Assembly (NCBI GenBank): GCA_013426755.1
Contig: AP019861.1
Location: 951,638-1,015,637 of the forward strand
Origin: Spirochaetota bacterium
GTDB lineage: Bacteria; Spirochaetota; UBA12135; COTS27
Length of the DNA: 64,000 nt
Direction of reading: 5' to 3'
Each line of letters begins with the position of its first letter. Positions within the stretch are counted from its first letter, which is position 1. The notes under the pieces are model-generated. The model worked only from the letters and a program-made list of their open reading frames with translations. It had not been told where the DNA came from and did not search any database. A program made the position numbers and the translations under genes. Shown here piece after piece: positions 52,295 through 61,782 of this stretch.

Positions 52295-53407
52295 TCAATG
52301 TTTTTTTTCAAAATCGACCATGAATTCGACGAGTTTGGAGACGTATTCAATTTTCATAGCGTTGTAAATGGAGACACGGATTCCACCTGTTGAGCGGTGT
52401 CCTTTAATGGCAACAATATTGTTATTTGCTGCGGATTCAATGAATTTTTGTGTCAATTCTGCTGTGGGAAGTTTCCATGTGACGTTCATAATGGAACGAT
52501 AGGCTTTATGGGCGACGGGTTTATAGAGATCGCTATTGTCAAGACATGTGTAGAGCAATTGGGCTTTAGTGCGATTGCGTTTTTCAATGACGGTGACGCC
52601 GCCTTCTGCTTCGATCCATTTGAGGACTTCATTGACGAAGTAAATATTGAATGTGGGGGGTGTATTGAAAAGACTGTCTTTGGCAACAGCTTCTTTATAG
52701 GAATACAGTGCAATGGCTTGTGGATTGCATTTTGCTAGGAAATCGTCCTTGATGGCTATAACGGAGCAGCCTGGTGGTGCTAGATTTTTTTGTGTTGCGG
52801 CGAAAATCATTGAAAATTGGTTGTAATCAATGTCACGTGAGAAAATATCTGATGTGAAATCACCTATTAAGGGGATATTTTCTGTTTTAGGGTAGGTTTG
52901 AAATTGGGTGCCGAACAGGGTATTATTGGAACATAAATAGAGGTAACGACTATTGGGATTGAGATTGAGTGTGGCTGGCTCTGGAATCGATGAAAATTGG
53001 TTGTGTTCAGAGGAGGCTGCTATATGGACGGGATGAATGGTTCGCGCGGCGTTATAAGCTTTGGTTGACCAGTGTCCTGTTAAAATGTAATCTGCACAGT
53101 GGTCTTTTTTATATAAGAAATTGAGTGGAATGCGATAAAAATCACTTGTTGCTCCACCATGAAGAAAGATGATGTGGTAGCTATTATCTAGGTTGAGTAG
53201 GGCTTTTAACCGTCTTTTCGTGTCTGCAAGTACTTCTAGAAATACTTCTGAGCGATGCGAAGTTTCTGCTATTGAGTATCCTAGGTGGTTATAACTAAGA
53301 AATTCGTCGGCTACTTTCTGCATAACAGGTTCAGGCAACATGGCGGGCCCTGCTGAGAAATTGTAAGCACGTTTGACGCTCACGCGACTTAATGAATCGG
53401 TCTTCAT
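52295..53407 (-). CDS. serC: Phosphoserine aminotransferase
   Basis: PLP enzyme making 3-phosphoserine from 3-phosphohydroxypyruvate for serine synthesis. NFSAGPAMLPEPVMQKV is the family start, followed by HRSEVF, FLHGGATSDFY (phosphate site), GDFTSDIFSRDID and FAATQKNLAPPG with the PLP lysine near residue 206. RSTGGIRVSIYNAM is the conserved end. At 370 residues it is complete. The start is chosen at the first ATG; Lys/Arg-rich residues before RAYNFSAGP are short. It lies between an outer-membrane protein gene and gpmI, all on the minus strand. Confidence 0.95.
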   Translation of the reverse strand: MKTDSLSRVSVKRAYNFSAGPAMLPEPVMQKVADEFLSYNHLGYSIAETSHRSEVFLEVLADTKRRLKALLNLDNSYHIIFLHGGATSDFYRIPLNFLYKKDHCADYILTGHWSTKAYNAARTIHPVHIAASSEHNQFSSIPEPATLNLNPNSRYLYLCSNNTLFGTQFQTYPKTENIPLIGDFTSDIFSRDIDYNQFSMIFAATQKNLAPPGCSVIAIKDDFLAKCNPQAIALYSYKEAVAKDSLFNTPPTFNIYFVNEVLKWIEAEGGVTVIEKRNRTKAQLLYTCLDNSDLYKPVAHKAYRSIMNVTWKLPTAELTQKFIESAANNNIVAIKGHRSTGGIRVSIYNAMKIEYVSKLVEFMVDFEKKH

Positions 53408-53599
53408 CTTAATAAATAGCTACCAATGCAGAACATAAAACCAGAACATAAAACAAAAGTGCACTCACCATAATATTTATGATGCAGCACCACGAATGAT
53501 ACTTATCTTTGAAAGTATATCATTAAAAGGGGTGTTTGGCATTGAGAATTGGGCTGTGGAGCTGTGGGTCGCCAGTGATTTATTTTATTTCAATAGTAC

Positions 53600-55282
53600 T
53601 TATGAACGCCATTTAATGAGTGATGGGAGATAATCGTGTGGGGGCTCAAATCCCAATAACATTAGTGTTGTTGCTGCTAAATGGGCGATTCCAGCGTTAT
53701 GGACGGCGTTATCTGAACGGAGTTCATATTCTCCTTGATAAGCGGGGTCGTAAAAGATACAAGGAACGGGATTGAGTGTGTGAGACGTTTTTAGCAGGGG
53801 ACGATCAGCTTCGTCGCGTAAAATAGCACCTGTTGTAGGGTCAAGTTCATACATCTGGTCACAATTGCCATGGTCTGCGGTCACAATTGCAATGCCTTCT
53901 ACCGATTTAACGACGTCCAGTAACCGACTCAATGCCAGATCAACCGCTTCGACAGCAATAATACACGCCTGGAAATGTCCTGTATGACCGACCATATCGC
54001 CATTGGGATAATTGATGCGTGCGAATTGGTATTTTTGGGAGTGGAGACATTTTATGGCTTGATCTGTGATTTCAGCGGCTTTCATCCAGGGGACTTCTTC
54101 GAAGGGGCGATCGTTAGATTTGATTTCTAGGTAGGTTTCTAGGTTACGGTCAAATGGTTGTGATCGATTGCCATTCCAGAAATAGGTCACGTGCCCGTAT
54201 TTTTGTGTTTCAGACAGGGCGAATAGGGGTATTTTGTTAGCAACAAGGTATTCGCCCATTGTTCGATCGATGAGTGGCGGCGGTACCAGGTATTTTTGGG
54301 GTGTTTGTGTATCGCCATCATAAAGCGTCATACCAAAATAATGGACCTTAATATCAGGTTTTTTTGTAAATGGAACGTCCCCATCGAAAGCACGTGAAAG
54401 TTCTATTGCGCGGTCACCTCTAAAATTAAAGCAAATTACGACATCTTCGTCACAAATTGTGATTGATTTCTTAGCGTTACTTTGTTCGAGTCCTTCGGCA
54501 GCAACCAGAAATGGTGTGACAAACTGATCGTTGGGGTTTTTGCGGTGAGATGCACGAATTCCCGCCTCAGCAGAAGGGAATTGAGGACCTATTCCTGCTA
54601 CAACGAGATTCCAGCCCCGCTCAACGAGGTCCCAATTGGCTTCATAACGGTCCATAAAAGCAGTCATTCGTCCTGCAACAGATACGATCCGACAGTCCAG
54701 CCCTGGTTTTTGTGTTTTTAACGCGCTAAGATGATTTTCTAGCCGAGCTAGTAATTTTAAAGAAGAAGTCGGAGGCATATCGCGACCATCGGTGAGGAGA
54801 TGGAGGTAAATTTTCATCGCACCGGCTGCAGCTGCTTGTGAAACTAGGGCTTCTAGATGGGAAATATGCGCATGCACATTGCCATCTGAAAGCAGACCAA
54901 GCAAATGTAGCGCACGACTTGGATTTTTAAGTAGATCTATAATTTCATTCCAAGCAGAATACGTGTACAAACTCCGATCAATAATAGCATTCTGGACAAT
55001 TTTAGCGCCCTGGTCGAAAATACGCCCCGCTCCAATAGCATTGTGTCCTACTTCAGAATTACCCATGTCTGTTTCCCCAGGCATCCCAACGTGATGACCA
55101 TGCGCATACAATTGTCGATACAGGCACGTTTTCATGAGATTGTCTAAACAAGGTGTCCGCGCCTGGTAAAAAGCATTTCCACAGTGATGAGGACTTATCG
55201 CTAGCCCGTCAAGAATAATATTGAGGACAGGTCCTTTGCGGTTGAGTGGCTGCGCTATTTTTTTAAGGGTCAATTTATCCAT
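53600..55282 (-). CDS. gpmI: 2,3-bisphosphoglycerate-independent phosphoglycerate mutase
   Basis: Interconverts 3- and 2-phosphoglycerate in glycolysis with two Mn ions. ILDGLA holds the first metal Asp, GETDMGNSEVGHNAIGAGR the phosphorylated Ser (about 76), HLLTDGRDMPP the substrate loop, FNFRGDRAIELSRAF and ITVADHGN-like TADHGNCDQMYE the second metal cluster. The 560 residues are slightly above the usual 510-550. The treponemes I know of use the cofactor-dependent enzyme instead. The gene is 192 bases upstream of serC on the same strand. Confidence 0.94.
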   Translation of the reverse strand: MDKLTLKKIAQPLNRKGPVLNIILDGLAISPHHCGNAFYQARTPCLDNLMKTCLYRQLYAHGHHVGMPGETDMGNSEVGHNAIGAGRIFDQGAKIVQNAIIDRSLYTYSAWNEIIDLLKNPSRALHLLGLLSDGNVHAHISHLEALVSQAAAAGAMKIYLHLLTDGRDMPPTSSLKLLARLENHLSALKTQKPGLDCRIVSVAGRMTAFMDRYEANWDLVERGWNLVVAGIGPQFPSAEAGIRASHRKNPNDQFVTPFLVAAEGLEQSNAKKSITICDEDVVICFNFRGDRAIELSRAFDGDVPFTKKPDIKVHYFGMTLYDGDTQTPQKYLVPPPLIDRTMGEYLVANKIPLFALSETQKYGHVTYFWNGNRSQPFDRNLETYLEIKSNDRPFEEVPWMKAAEITDQAIKCLHSQKYQFARINYPNGDMVGHTGHFQACIIAVEAVDLALSRLLDVVKSVEGIAIVTADHGNCDQMYELDPTTGAILRDEADRPLLKTSHTLNPVPCIFYDPAYQGEYELRSDNAVHNAGIAHLAATTLMLLGFEPPHDYLPSLIKWRS

Positions 55283-55334
55283 GATTTTTTATAGGTTACA
55301 ATTTTATAGGTTACAATCATACTTGGCTTTGATG

Positions 55335-55590
55335 AACAGTCTGCAGAAATTAGGGTTATTTAAAGATTGGGATTATTTAAGCACTGCAATTATTCAAGAA
55401 TTGGGATTATTTAAGGATTAGAATTATTCAAAGATCGGTATATTATTCAAAGATTGGTATTGTAATCGTAATATGGATTAGCATTAAAGAATTGGGACTA
55501 TTTAGGGATTAGAATTATTCAAAGATTGGAATTATTCAAAAATTGGCATTGTAATCGTAATATGGATTAGCATTACGGTTGTAATACTAA
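55335..55590. repeat. Imperfect repeats upstream of gpmI
   Basis: AATTATTCAAAGATTGG-type units of about 18-19 bases recur from 55345 to 55545, and ATTGTAATCGTAATATGGATTAGCATTA occurs twice (near 55457 and 55548; quoted here in part as ATTGTAATCGTAATATGGAT). The remainder of the gap 55283-55994 is AT-rich and presumably includes the promoter of the sugar operon; two GTACAA(T/C) words 21 bases apart near 55890 and 55910 could be an operator but are weak. No gene. Confidence 0.75.
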
Positions 55591-55994
55591 AAAACATAAT
55601 ACAATAACGCAAATACTAGCCCAATATGACTAGCATTGAAATCATGGCATGGAATATTGAAAAACCGTTGAATAATATAAAATCATGGTATTCTTTATAA
55701 GGAAAATGACTACGCAATGCAGTAAATTTTACAATGTAATTGTATTAATCCCTAGTTCTTGTTATGGCGATAAAATCATTGATTGTATGTTCCTTCCTTA
55801 GTAAAAACGTCCTACGTTCCTTAGTAAAAACGTCCTATTTAGGTGTATTTTGGGCATGTTTTGTAAAATTAAAATTATAATATAGAGTACAATGCTGTAA
55901 ACAGGGTACAACTTTTTTATGTCAATATAAAATGTAGAATGTATTATGGTATTGCATTAATTTGTATGTGATTAATATAATTTAATTAGTTTGT

Positions 55995-57314
55995 ATGAGA
56001 GCAAAGATGAAGAAGACACAATCATTGAAGAAAAATAGCTTTAAGTTATTTCGATTCGTAGTGGTTTTAGTAGGTCTAATAGGTCTAATGGGGCTTAGTG
56101 GATCGCTTTTTTCGGCAACGGTATCTATTTCTACGGGTTCTGTAGGAAAAGATGTTGAAGCGTTACGCACTTATCTGGATATGTGGGAAAAAGATACGGG
56201 CAATACAGCGCGGATAGTAACACTGCCAGCATCGACAACCGATCAATTCGGTCAGTATAAAATCTGGCTAGGCAATAAAAATAGTGATATTGACGTCTAT
56301 CTGCTAGATGTGATCTGGGCACCGCAGATCAATCAGCATTTTATCGATCTTTCTCGTGCGTTTAGCAAGGAAGCCAAAGAGCACTTCCCAGCAATTATCG
56401 CATCGCAGACAATCGGTAAAAAATTAGTCGCCATTCCATTTTTTACTGACGCACCTATGTTGTATTACAGAAAAGACTTGTTAAGCAAATACAACACGAA
56501 ACCTCCTAAAAATTGGGAAGAATTGAAATCTATTGCTAAAATTATCCAGAATGGCGAACGCGCAGCTGGAAATGAAAAAATGTGGGGCTTCGTCTTCCAA
56601 GGCAATGCATACGAAGGACTCACGTGTGATGCCCTAGAATGGATCAATAGCTACGGCGGTGGCAGTATTGTCGATGCCAGAGGACAAATTACCGTCAATA
56701 ATCCCAGTGCTGTTAAAGCAATTGACTTTATGGCGACTTTTGTAGGTGATATTTCACCGCCTGGTGTCCTCACGTACCAAGAAGAAGAAGCCCGCGGTGT
56801 CTGGCAACTAGGCAATGCCGTATTTATGAGAAATTGGCCTTACGCATACAGCCTCGGCAATAGTTCAGATAGTGCTGTTCGTAAAAAATTTGATGTTGTC
56901 ACATTGCCACGGGGAACAACTCCCAATTCTAAAAGTGCTGCTACGCTAGGAGGGTGGAATTTAGGTATTTCTGAGTATTCTAAAAACAAAGAAGCGGCGA
57001 TATCATTAGTGAAATTTCTAGCAGGCAAAAAAATTCAAAAATTGAATGCGGTGAATCTGTCCAAACTTCCAACGCTTCCTGCTCTTTATGAGGACAAAGA
57101 AGTTTTGAAAGCTGCACCCTTTTTTGCCACAATGAAAGATGTTCTAGCTGAAGCGGTTGGCCGTCCTTCAGGACCTACGCAAAAAAAATACAATGAAGTT
57201 TCTAAAGAATTCTGGACAGCTGTCCATGCTGTGCTAGCAGGTGATAAAAATGCTAAAACGTCGCTTGCTGAGCTCGAACGGAAACTCAAACGTGTACGCG
57301 GTAGGAAATGGTAA
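55995..57314 (+). CDS. ABC transporter sugar-binding protein (AglE/ThuE-like, alpha-glucosides)
   Basis: Extracytoplasmic solute-binding protein, family 1 type, 439 residues. A signal peptide (LFRFVVVLVGLIGLMGLSGS, cleavage likely after LFSA) without lipobox cysteine indicates a soluble periplasmic protein. DIDVYLLDVIWAPQI, IPFFTDAPMLYYRKDLL, GGWNLGISEYSKN and GRPSGPTQKKYNEVS fit trehalose/maltose binders of the ThuE/LpqY/AglE group. It is first in a binding protein-permease-permease-glucosidase-ATPase set, the same order as aglEFGAK of Sinorhizobium, hence the inferred substrate class (maltose, trehalose or sucrose). Met5 is an alternative start. Confidence 0.85.
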   Translation: MRAKMKKTQSLKKNSFKLFRFVVVLVGLIGLMGLSGSLFSATVSISTGSVGKDVEALRTYLDMWEKDTGNTARIVTLPASTTDQFGQYKIWLGNKNSDIDVYLLDVIWAPQINQHFIDLSRAFSKEAKEHFPAIIASQTIGKKLVAIPFFTDAPMLYYRKDLLSKYNTKPPKNWEELKSIAKIIQNGERAAGNEKMWGFVFQGNAYEGLTCDALEWINSYGGGSIVDARGQITVNNPSAVKAIDFMATFVGDISPPGVLTYQEEEARGVWQLGNAVFMRNWPYAYSLGNSSDSAVRKKFDVVTLPRGTTPNSKSAATLGGWNLGISEYSKNKEAAISLVKFLAGKKIQKLNAVNLSKLPTLPALYEDKEVLKAAPFFATMKDVLAEAVGRPSGPTQKKYNEVSKEFWTAVHAVLAGDKNAKTSLAELERKLKRVRGRKW

Positions 57315-57401
57315 GTAACTTTGTGCATTGCTGGGTAAAGCTCAGATAAGAATGAAGCATAATAACGTATGCTTTGTTTAAGAGCCACTGTCGGTATGGG
57401 G

Positions 57402-57475
57402 TGTTAATTTTCAATAGTTCTGCTCTGTTTTGCTTGATTTTGCTTGATTTTGCTTGAAACAATTGAAAATTAACA
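57402..57475 (+). promoter_or_regulatory. Inverted repeat in the binding protein-permease gap
   Basis: TGTTAATTTTCAA (57402-57414) is the exact reverse complement of TTGAAAATTAACA (57463-57475). The 48-base loop contains three 10-bp TGCTTGATTT units (57431-57460). The 433-base gap 57315-57747 otherwise holds nothing coding. Such stem-loops after binding-protein genes commonly protect the upstream mRNA or cut read-through, giving more binding protein than permease. Confidence 0.6.
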
Positions 57476-57747
57476 ACCACTGCCGAGTGAAATTGTCGTA
57501 GCGCACTGTATTGTTAGGATCGTAGTCGTATAATTTGCTTGTGAAAGGTCGTGTTCTCAGTATTTATGATCGTAGTCGCATCATTATACGGGCGAAGGGT
57601 CATGTTGTTAAGCTCTGCATGGGACTCAGCTATCGATTCACGTTGCTTCTCGCCTTGGTTTTAGAAAGGACCTGAGTGAGCTACTGAGTGAGTTAAGGTG
57701 GATTGATGGTTGTCTGCGACTGATTACAACATGTACTCAAAATTATA

Positions 57748-58698
57748 TTGATCTCCATGCATCCATCATTACCAGCATCACAAGGCAATTATTCACGTCG
57801 TTCATTGTCATTGGAAGAACGGCGTATTCGTTCGGCTTGGTTGTTATTGCTACCTATGTTGCTTGTTTTGGCATTGGTGGCGATGCTTCCCCTTTATCAG
57901 ACGGTTTTTTATTCGTTTACGGACGTGAGTTTAGACGATCTGACGGTATACGAATTTGTAGCTTTTCAAAATTATTTGGATTACTACGAAGAAGAGTGGT
58001 ATGGACTGCTCAGTGATGGGCTCTGGTGGAAAGCGGTTTGGAATACGCTTGTCTTTGCTACAATATCGGTGTCATTGGAGACGTTATTAGGGCTGATGAT
58101 AGCCTTGTTTTTAAATACAAAGTTTAAAGGACGTGGTTATTTACGTGCGGCTATTCTGATTCCCTGGGCGCTTCCTACGGTGGTTTCTGCTAAAATGTGG
58201 GCGTGGATGTTAAATGACCAGTTTGGAATTATTAATGATTTGTTTGTGAAAATAGGTCTTATTTCCGATCCGATTGCCTGGACGGCTTCATCTGGATTAC
58301 TGACTATAATCTTAGTCGATGTCTGGAAGACAACGCCTTTTATGGCACTGCTTATCCTAGCGGGGTTACAGACACTTCCACAGGACTGTTACCAAGCGGC
58401 TAAAATAGACGGTGTTTCACCAGTACGCGTCTTTTTTAAAGTCACGCTTCCCTACATTAAGTCGGCTATTATTGTAGCGGTTATTTTTAGAATGCTCGAC
58501 GCCCTACGTGTATTTGATCTTATTTATGTACTCACACCCAATAATCAAAATACGATCAGTATGTCCGTATTTGCACGGCAATATCTGTTTGATTTCGATC
58601 GGTTTGCCTATGGGTCTGCGGCCTCTTCATTTTTATTTATAGTGGTTTGTATGTTCACTTTGACAATGATAAAACTTAGTAAATTTAACCTTAACTAG
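57748..58698 (+). CDS. Sugar ABC transporter permease (MalF/AglF-like)
   Basis: Inner-membrane subunit, 316 residues, about six transmembrane helices after a polar N-terminus (SWLLLLPMLLVLALVAMLPL is the first helix). The EAA loop that docks the ATPase is QAAKIDGVSPVRVFFKVTLP. FYSFTDVSL and ALPTVVSAKMWAWMLNDQFG match MalF-type permeases for di- and oligosaccharides. The next gene encodes its partner permease 107 bases downstream. Confidence 0.9.
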   Translation: MISMHPSLPASQGNYSRRSLSLEERRIRSAWLLLLPMLLVLALVAMLPLYQTVFYSFTDVSLDDLTVYEFVAFQNYLDYYEEEWYGLLSDGLWWKAVWNTLVFATISVSLETLLGLMIALFLNTKFKGRGYLRAAILIPWALPTVVSAKMWAWMLNDQFGIINDLFVKIGLISDPIAWTASSGLLTIILVDVWKTTPFMALLILAGLQTLPQDCYQAAKIDGVSPVRVFFKVTLPYIKSAIIVAVIFRMLDALRVFDLIYVLTPNNQNTISMSVFARQYLFDFDRFAYGSAASSFLFIVVCMFTLTMIKLSKFNLN

Positions 58699-58805
58699 CA
58701 TCAATTCAAAAACCTACACAAAACCTATAAAAAACTTATAAAAAATCTATAAAAACATGTAAACAACCTAGGATCTAGTGAGACAATCAGTGAGGAGATG
58801 AGCAG

Positions 58806-59648
58806 GTGAGACGAATGACCGTCCGTGAGAAAATATTGCGTGTGCTGTTTTATGCCACACTCGGAGCAATCGTGGTTGTGTCCGTATTTCCATTTTATTA
58901 CGCGATTATTTCATCATTGAAATCGGGGACAGACCTATTTCGTGTGAGTTATGTTCCGTATCCGATTGATTTTTCCAATTATATTAGCGTTCTCAATCAA
59001 GGTTCATTTGTTCGCAATGTCTTCAATTCCTTGTTTGTCGCTCTGTTAGTAGTGATTATTTCAATTGGCTTAGCTGTGGGAGCGTCGTATGCGATTGCAC
59101 GGATTCGCTTCAAGGGGCGGGGTATTTTGATGATGCTTATCTTATCAATATCAATGTTTCCGCCTATTGCGGTTTTGCCTGGGATGTTTCAATTGATTAC
59201 GGTACTGGAATTATCTAATTCGCTTATTTCATTGCTTTTTTCGTATATGATCTTTACGATTCCGTTTACGGTATGGGTATTTAATGCATTTATGCGTGAA
59301 TTTCCTAAGGAATTAGAACATGCGGCGTTAGTTGATGGGGCTTCTACAGCTACTATTATTATGCGTGTTTTTCTACCCGTGCTGTGGCCTGCGGTTGTTT
59401 CAATTGGACTTTTAACCTTTATAGCGGCGTGGAATGAATTTTTATTTGCTTTGACGTTTATATCGTCAGACCCGAAGCGAACGGCACCTGTTGCGATAGC
59501 ATTATTATCGGGTTCTACCAATCATGAGATTCCATGGGGGAATATTATGGCGGCGTCTGTTATTGTGACATTGCCTTTGGTGGTGCTGGTGCTTGTTTTT
59601 CAACGTAAGATTATCTCTGGTCTCGCAGCAGGAGCTATTAAAGGTTAA
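58806..59648 (+). CDS. Sugar ABC transporter permease (MalG/AglG-like)
   Basis: Second membrane subunit, 280 residues, six helices. FPFYYAIISSLKSGTDLFR near the start and the EAA loop EHAALVDGASTATIIMRVFL are characteristic of MalG-type proteins. AAWNEFLFALTFISS is the conserved penultimate region. GTG or other starts upstream were not needed; the ATG at 58806 follows GTGAGGAGATGAGCAGG, containing a GAGGAG ribosome binding site about 12 bases away. Confidence 0.9.
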   Translation: MRRMTVREKILRVLFYATLGAIVVVSVFPFYYAIISSLKSGTDLFRVSYVPYPIDFSNYISVLNQGSFVRNVFNSLFVALLVVIISIGLAVGASYAIARIRFKGRGILMMLILSISMFPPIAVLPGMFQLITVLELSNSLISLLFSYMIFTIPFTVWVFNAFMREFPKELEHAALVDGASTATIIMRVFLPVLWPAVVSIGLLTFIAAWNEFLFALTFISSDPKRTAPVAIALLSGSTNHEIPWGNIMAASVIVTLPLVVLVLVFQRKIISGLAAGAIKG

Positions 59649-59809
59649 TAAAGGTTAATAAAGGCTATTAAAGACTAATATTTCTTTGTTTAAGTGCTTC
59701 TTAGACAAATAAAACAGAACGTAGAACAATGAATACAACAACTAAAATAGGTCATAGAACAGTGAATACGACAACGAATATGACAATTAAAGACCAAAGG
59801 CGTAGAAAT

Positions 59810-61561
59810 ATGGACAATTGGTGGCAATCTGCGGTCATTTATCAAATTTACCCACGTTCCTATGCGGATACAAACAGTGATGGGATCGGGGATTTACGGG
59901 GCATCATCGATAAATTGGGGTACATTGAAGATTTAGGTGTGGATGCGATCTGGCTATCCCCCTTCTTTACCTCGCCAATGAAAGATTTCGGTTACGATGT
60001 TAGCAATTATAAAGCAGTCGATCCTATGTTGGGTACGATGCACGATTTCAATGAACTCATCAAACAAGCACACAAACGACATCTTAAAGTCATTATCGAT
60101 CAAGTTTATAGCCACACGTCAGACCGTCATCCATGGTTTCTAGCCAGTAAGCTAGATAAGACCAATGCTAAAGCCGACTGGTATGTCTGGGCAGATGCGC
60201 TAGCTGACGGATCACCCCCTAACAATTGGCAATCTGTGTTCGGTGGCAATGCTTGGCATTGGAATCCTCTTCGCAGGCAGTATTATTTTCATAATTTCTT
60301 AGTAGAACAGCCAGACCTCAATTTTCACTGTCCGGCTGTGATTGCTGAGATTTTGTCGGTTGCTAAATTCTGGCTCGAATTGGGCGTCAATGGCTTTCGG
60401 TTAGATACCGTCAATTTTTATTTTCATGATAAAAATCTTCGCTCCAATCCACCCCATAAAGAAAGAATTTCACAACCAGCCGCTACCAGAACATTGCCCG
60501 TTACTCAAACAGAGGTCACCAGTCTTATCAATCCCTACCATTTTCAGCAGCATCTTTACGATAAAACACAACCTGAGAATATTGCATTCTTAAAGCAATT
60601 ACGTAAACTCATGGACAGTTACGGCGCAACGATGACTATTGGCGAGGTAGGTGAAAATAACCACGGCATTGAGATTTTACATCAATACACTAAAAACACG
60701 GATAGACTGCATACCTGTTATAGTTTTGATTTTTTAAGCAGTCAATTCTCACCATCTTTCTTCAAAGAGACGCTAGAGCGGTTTGAACGTATGCGTCAAA
60801 GTGACCTTGCTAAGAACAGTACTTCCCATGAAGCTCAAAGTTGGGCTTGCTGGGCCTTTTCCAATCATGACGTAATGCGCTCATCCACACGCTGGTACAC
60901 ACAGTCGCTCACCAATGCTAAAACTTCATCTACCACAACTGATGGTGCAGTAGATGACAATTTTACTAAACTGCTTATAACATTACTTGGAAGTCTGGCG
61001 GGGCCTATATGTATTTACCAGGGTGAAGAGCTGGGGCTTCCTGAGGCGGAAATTGAGTTTTCTGATCTTAGAGACCCGTTTGGTATTAATTTCTATCCGC
61101 AATTCAAAGGACGTGATGGTTGTCGGACTCCTATGCCGTGGTTGGCTGATCAGGTTAATGCAGGGTTCTCTAAATCCTCACGGCCATGGCTTGCTGTAGC
61201 AGCTGAACATTACGCGCTTGCCGTAGATACCCAGGCAGCTAATCCACATTCTACGCTTAGCTTTACGCGAAGATTCCTTAAATTTAGAAAAAACCAACCG
61301 CTACTTACAGCAGGAACGATTGAAATCACAATGGCAACAGCAACGGTACTAGGCATTGTCCGTAATCTAACGGCTGAGCGTATGTATATTTATTTTAATT
61401 TTACGAATGAAGTAACTGAGATCACAGTGCCGCTAACAAAGATAGAGACTGAACGCCACGTGCTTTTTTCTCACAATTGCCGTGTTATAGAAGGGGATAA
61501 GGAGAAGTACCAGGTTGTCCTTAGGGCGTATGGGTGTATTTTCTTAGGAATTTTCAAGTGA
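59810..61561 (+). CDS. Alpha-glucosidase, glycoside hydrolase family 13
   Basis: Hydrolyses imported alpha-glucosides in the cytoplasm (no signal peptide). WWQSAVIYQIYPRSYADTN and DGIGDLRGIIDKL open the barrel. Conserved regions: VIIDQVYSHTSDRHPW (region I), GFRLDTVN (nucleophile Asp), TIGEVGE (acid/base Glu) and SNHDVMR (transition-state Asp). The calcium-independent oligo-1,6/maltase-type layout and operon position match AglA. I chose Met at 59810 because AAAGG precedes it by about 10 bases and the 27 residues from the longer start (59729) are Asn/Thr repeats; the frame does extend there. Confidence 0.92.
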   Translation: MDNWWQSAVIYQIYPRSYADTNSDGIGDLRGIIDKLGYIEDLGVDAIWLSPFFTSPMKDFGYDVSNYKAVDPMLGTMHDFNELIKQAHKRHLKVIIDQVYSHTSDRHPWFLASKLDKTNAKADWYVWADALADGSPPNNWQSVFGGNAWHWNPLRRQYYFHNFLVEQPDLNFHCPAVIAEILSVAKFWLELGVNGFRLDTVNFYFHDKNLRSNPPHKERISQPAATRTLPVTQTEVTSLINPYHFQQHLYDKTQPENIAFLKQLRKLMDSYGATMTIGEVGENNHGIEILHQYTKNTDRLHTCYSFDFLSSQFSPSFFKETLERFERMRQSDLAKNSTSHEAQSWACWAFSNHDVMRSSTRWYTQSLTNAKTSSTTTDGAVDDNFTKLLITLLGSLAGPICIYQGEELGLPEAEIEFSDLRDPFGINFYPQFKGRDGCRTPMPWLADQVNAGFSKSSRPWLAVAAEHYALAVDTQAANPHSTLSFTRRFLKFRKNQPLLTAGTIEITMATATVLGIVRNLTAERMYIYFNFTNEVTEITVPLTKIETERHVLFSHNCRVIEGDKEKYQVVLRAYGCIFLGIFK

Positions 61562-61782
61562 TCCGTACCCCTCAATAACTCCTAATAACTCTCAATAACT
61601 AATTATAATCAGAAATAACTAGCAATGTGATTCTCGTATTAACTCGTCTATATATGTGGACATGCAATTATAAAGATGTTGAATATGAAATTTAGTATAA
61701 AAGAATTGAATACTGATTGAATATTGATTGAAAACCAATTGAAAATCAATTGAAGACGAATTGAAGGGGTGAGAATTTTTTT

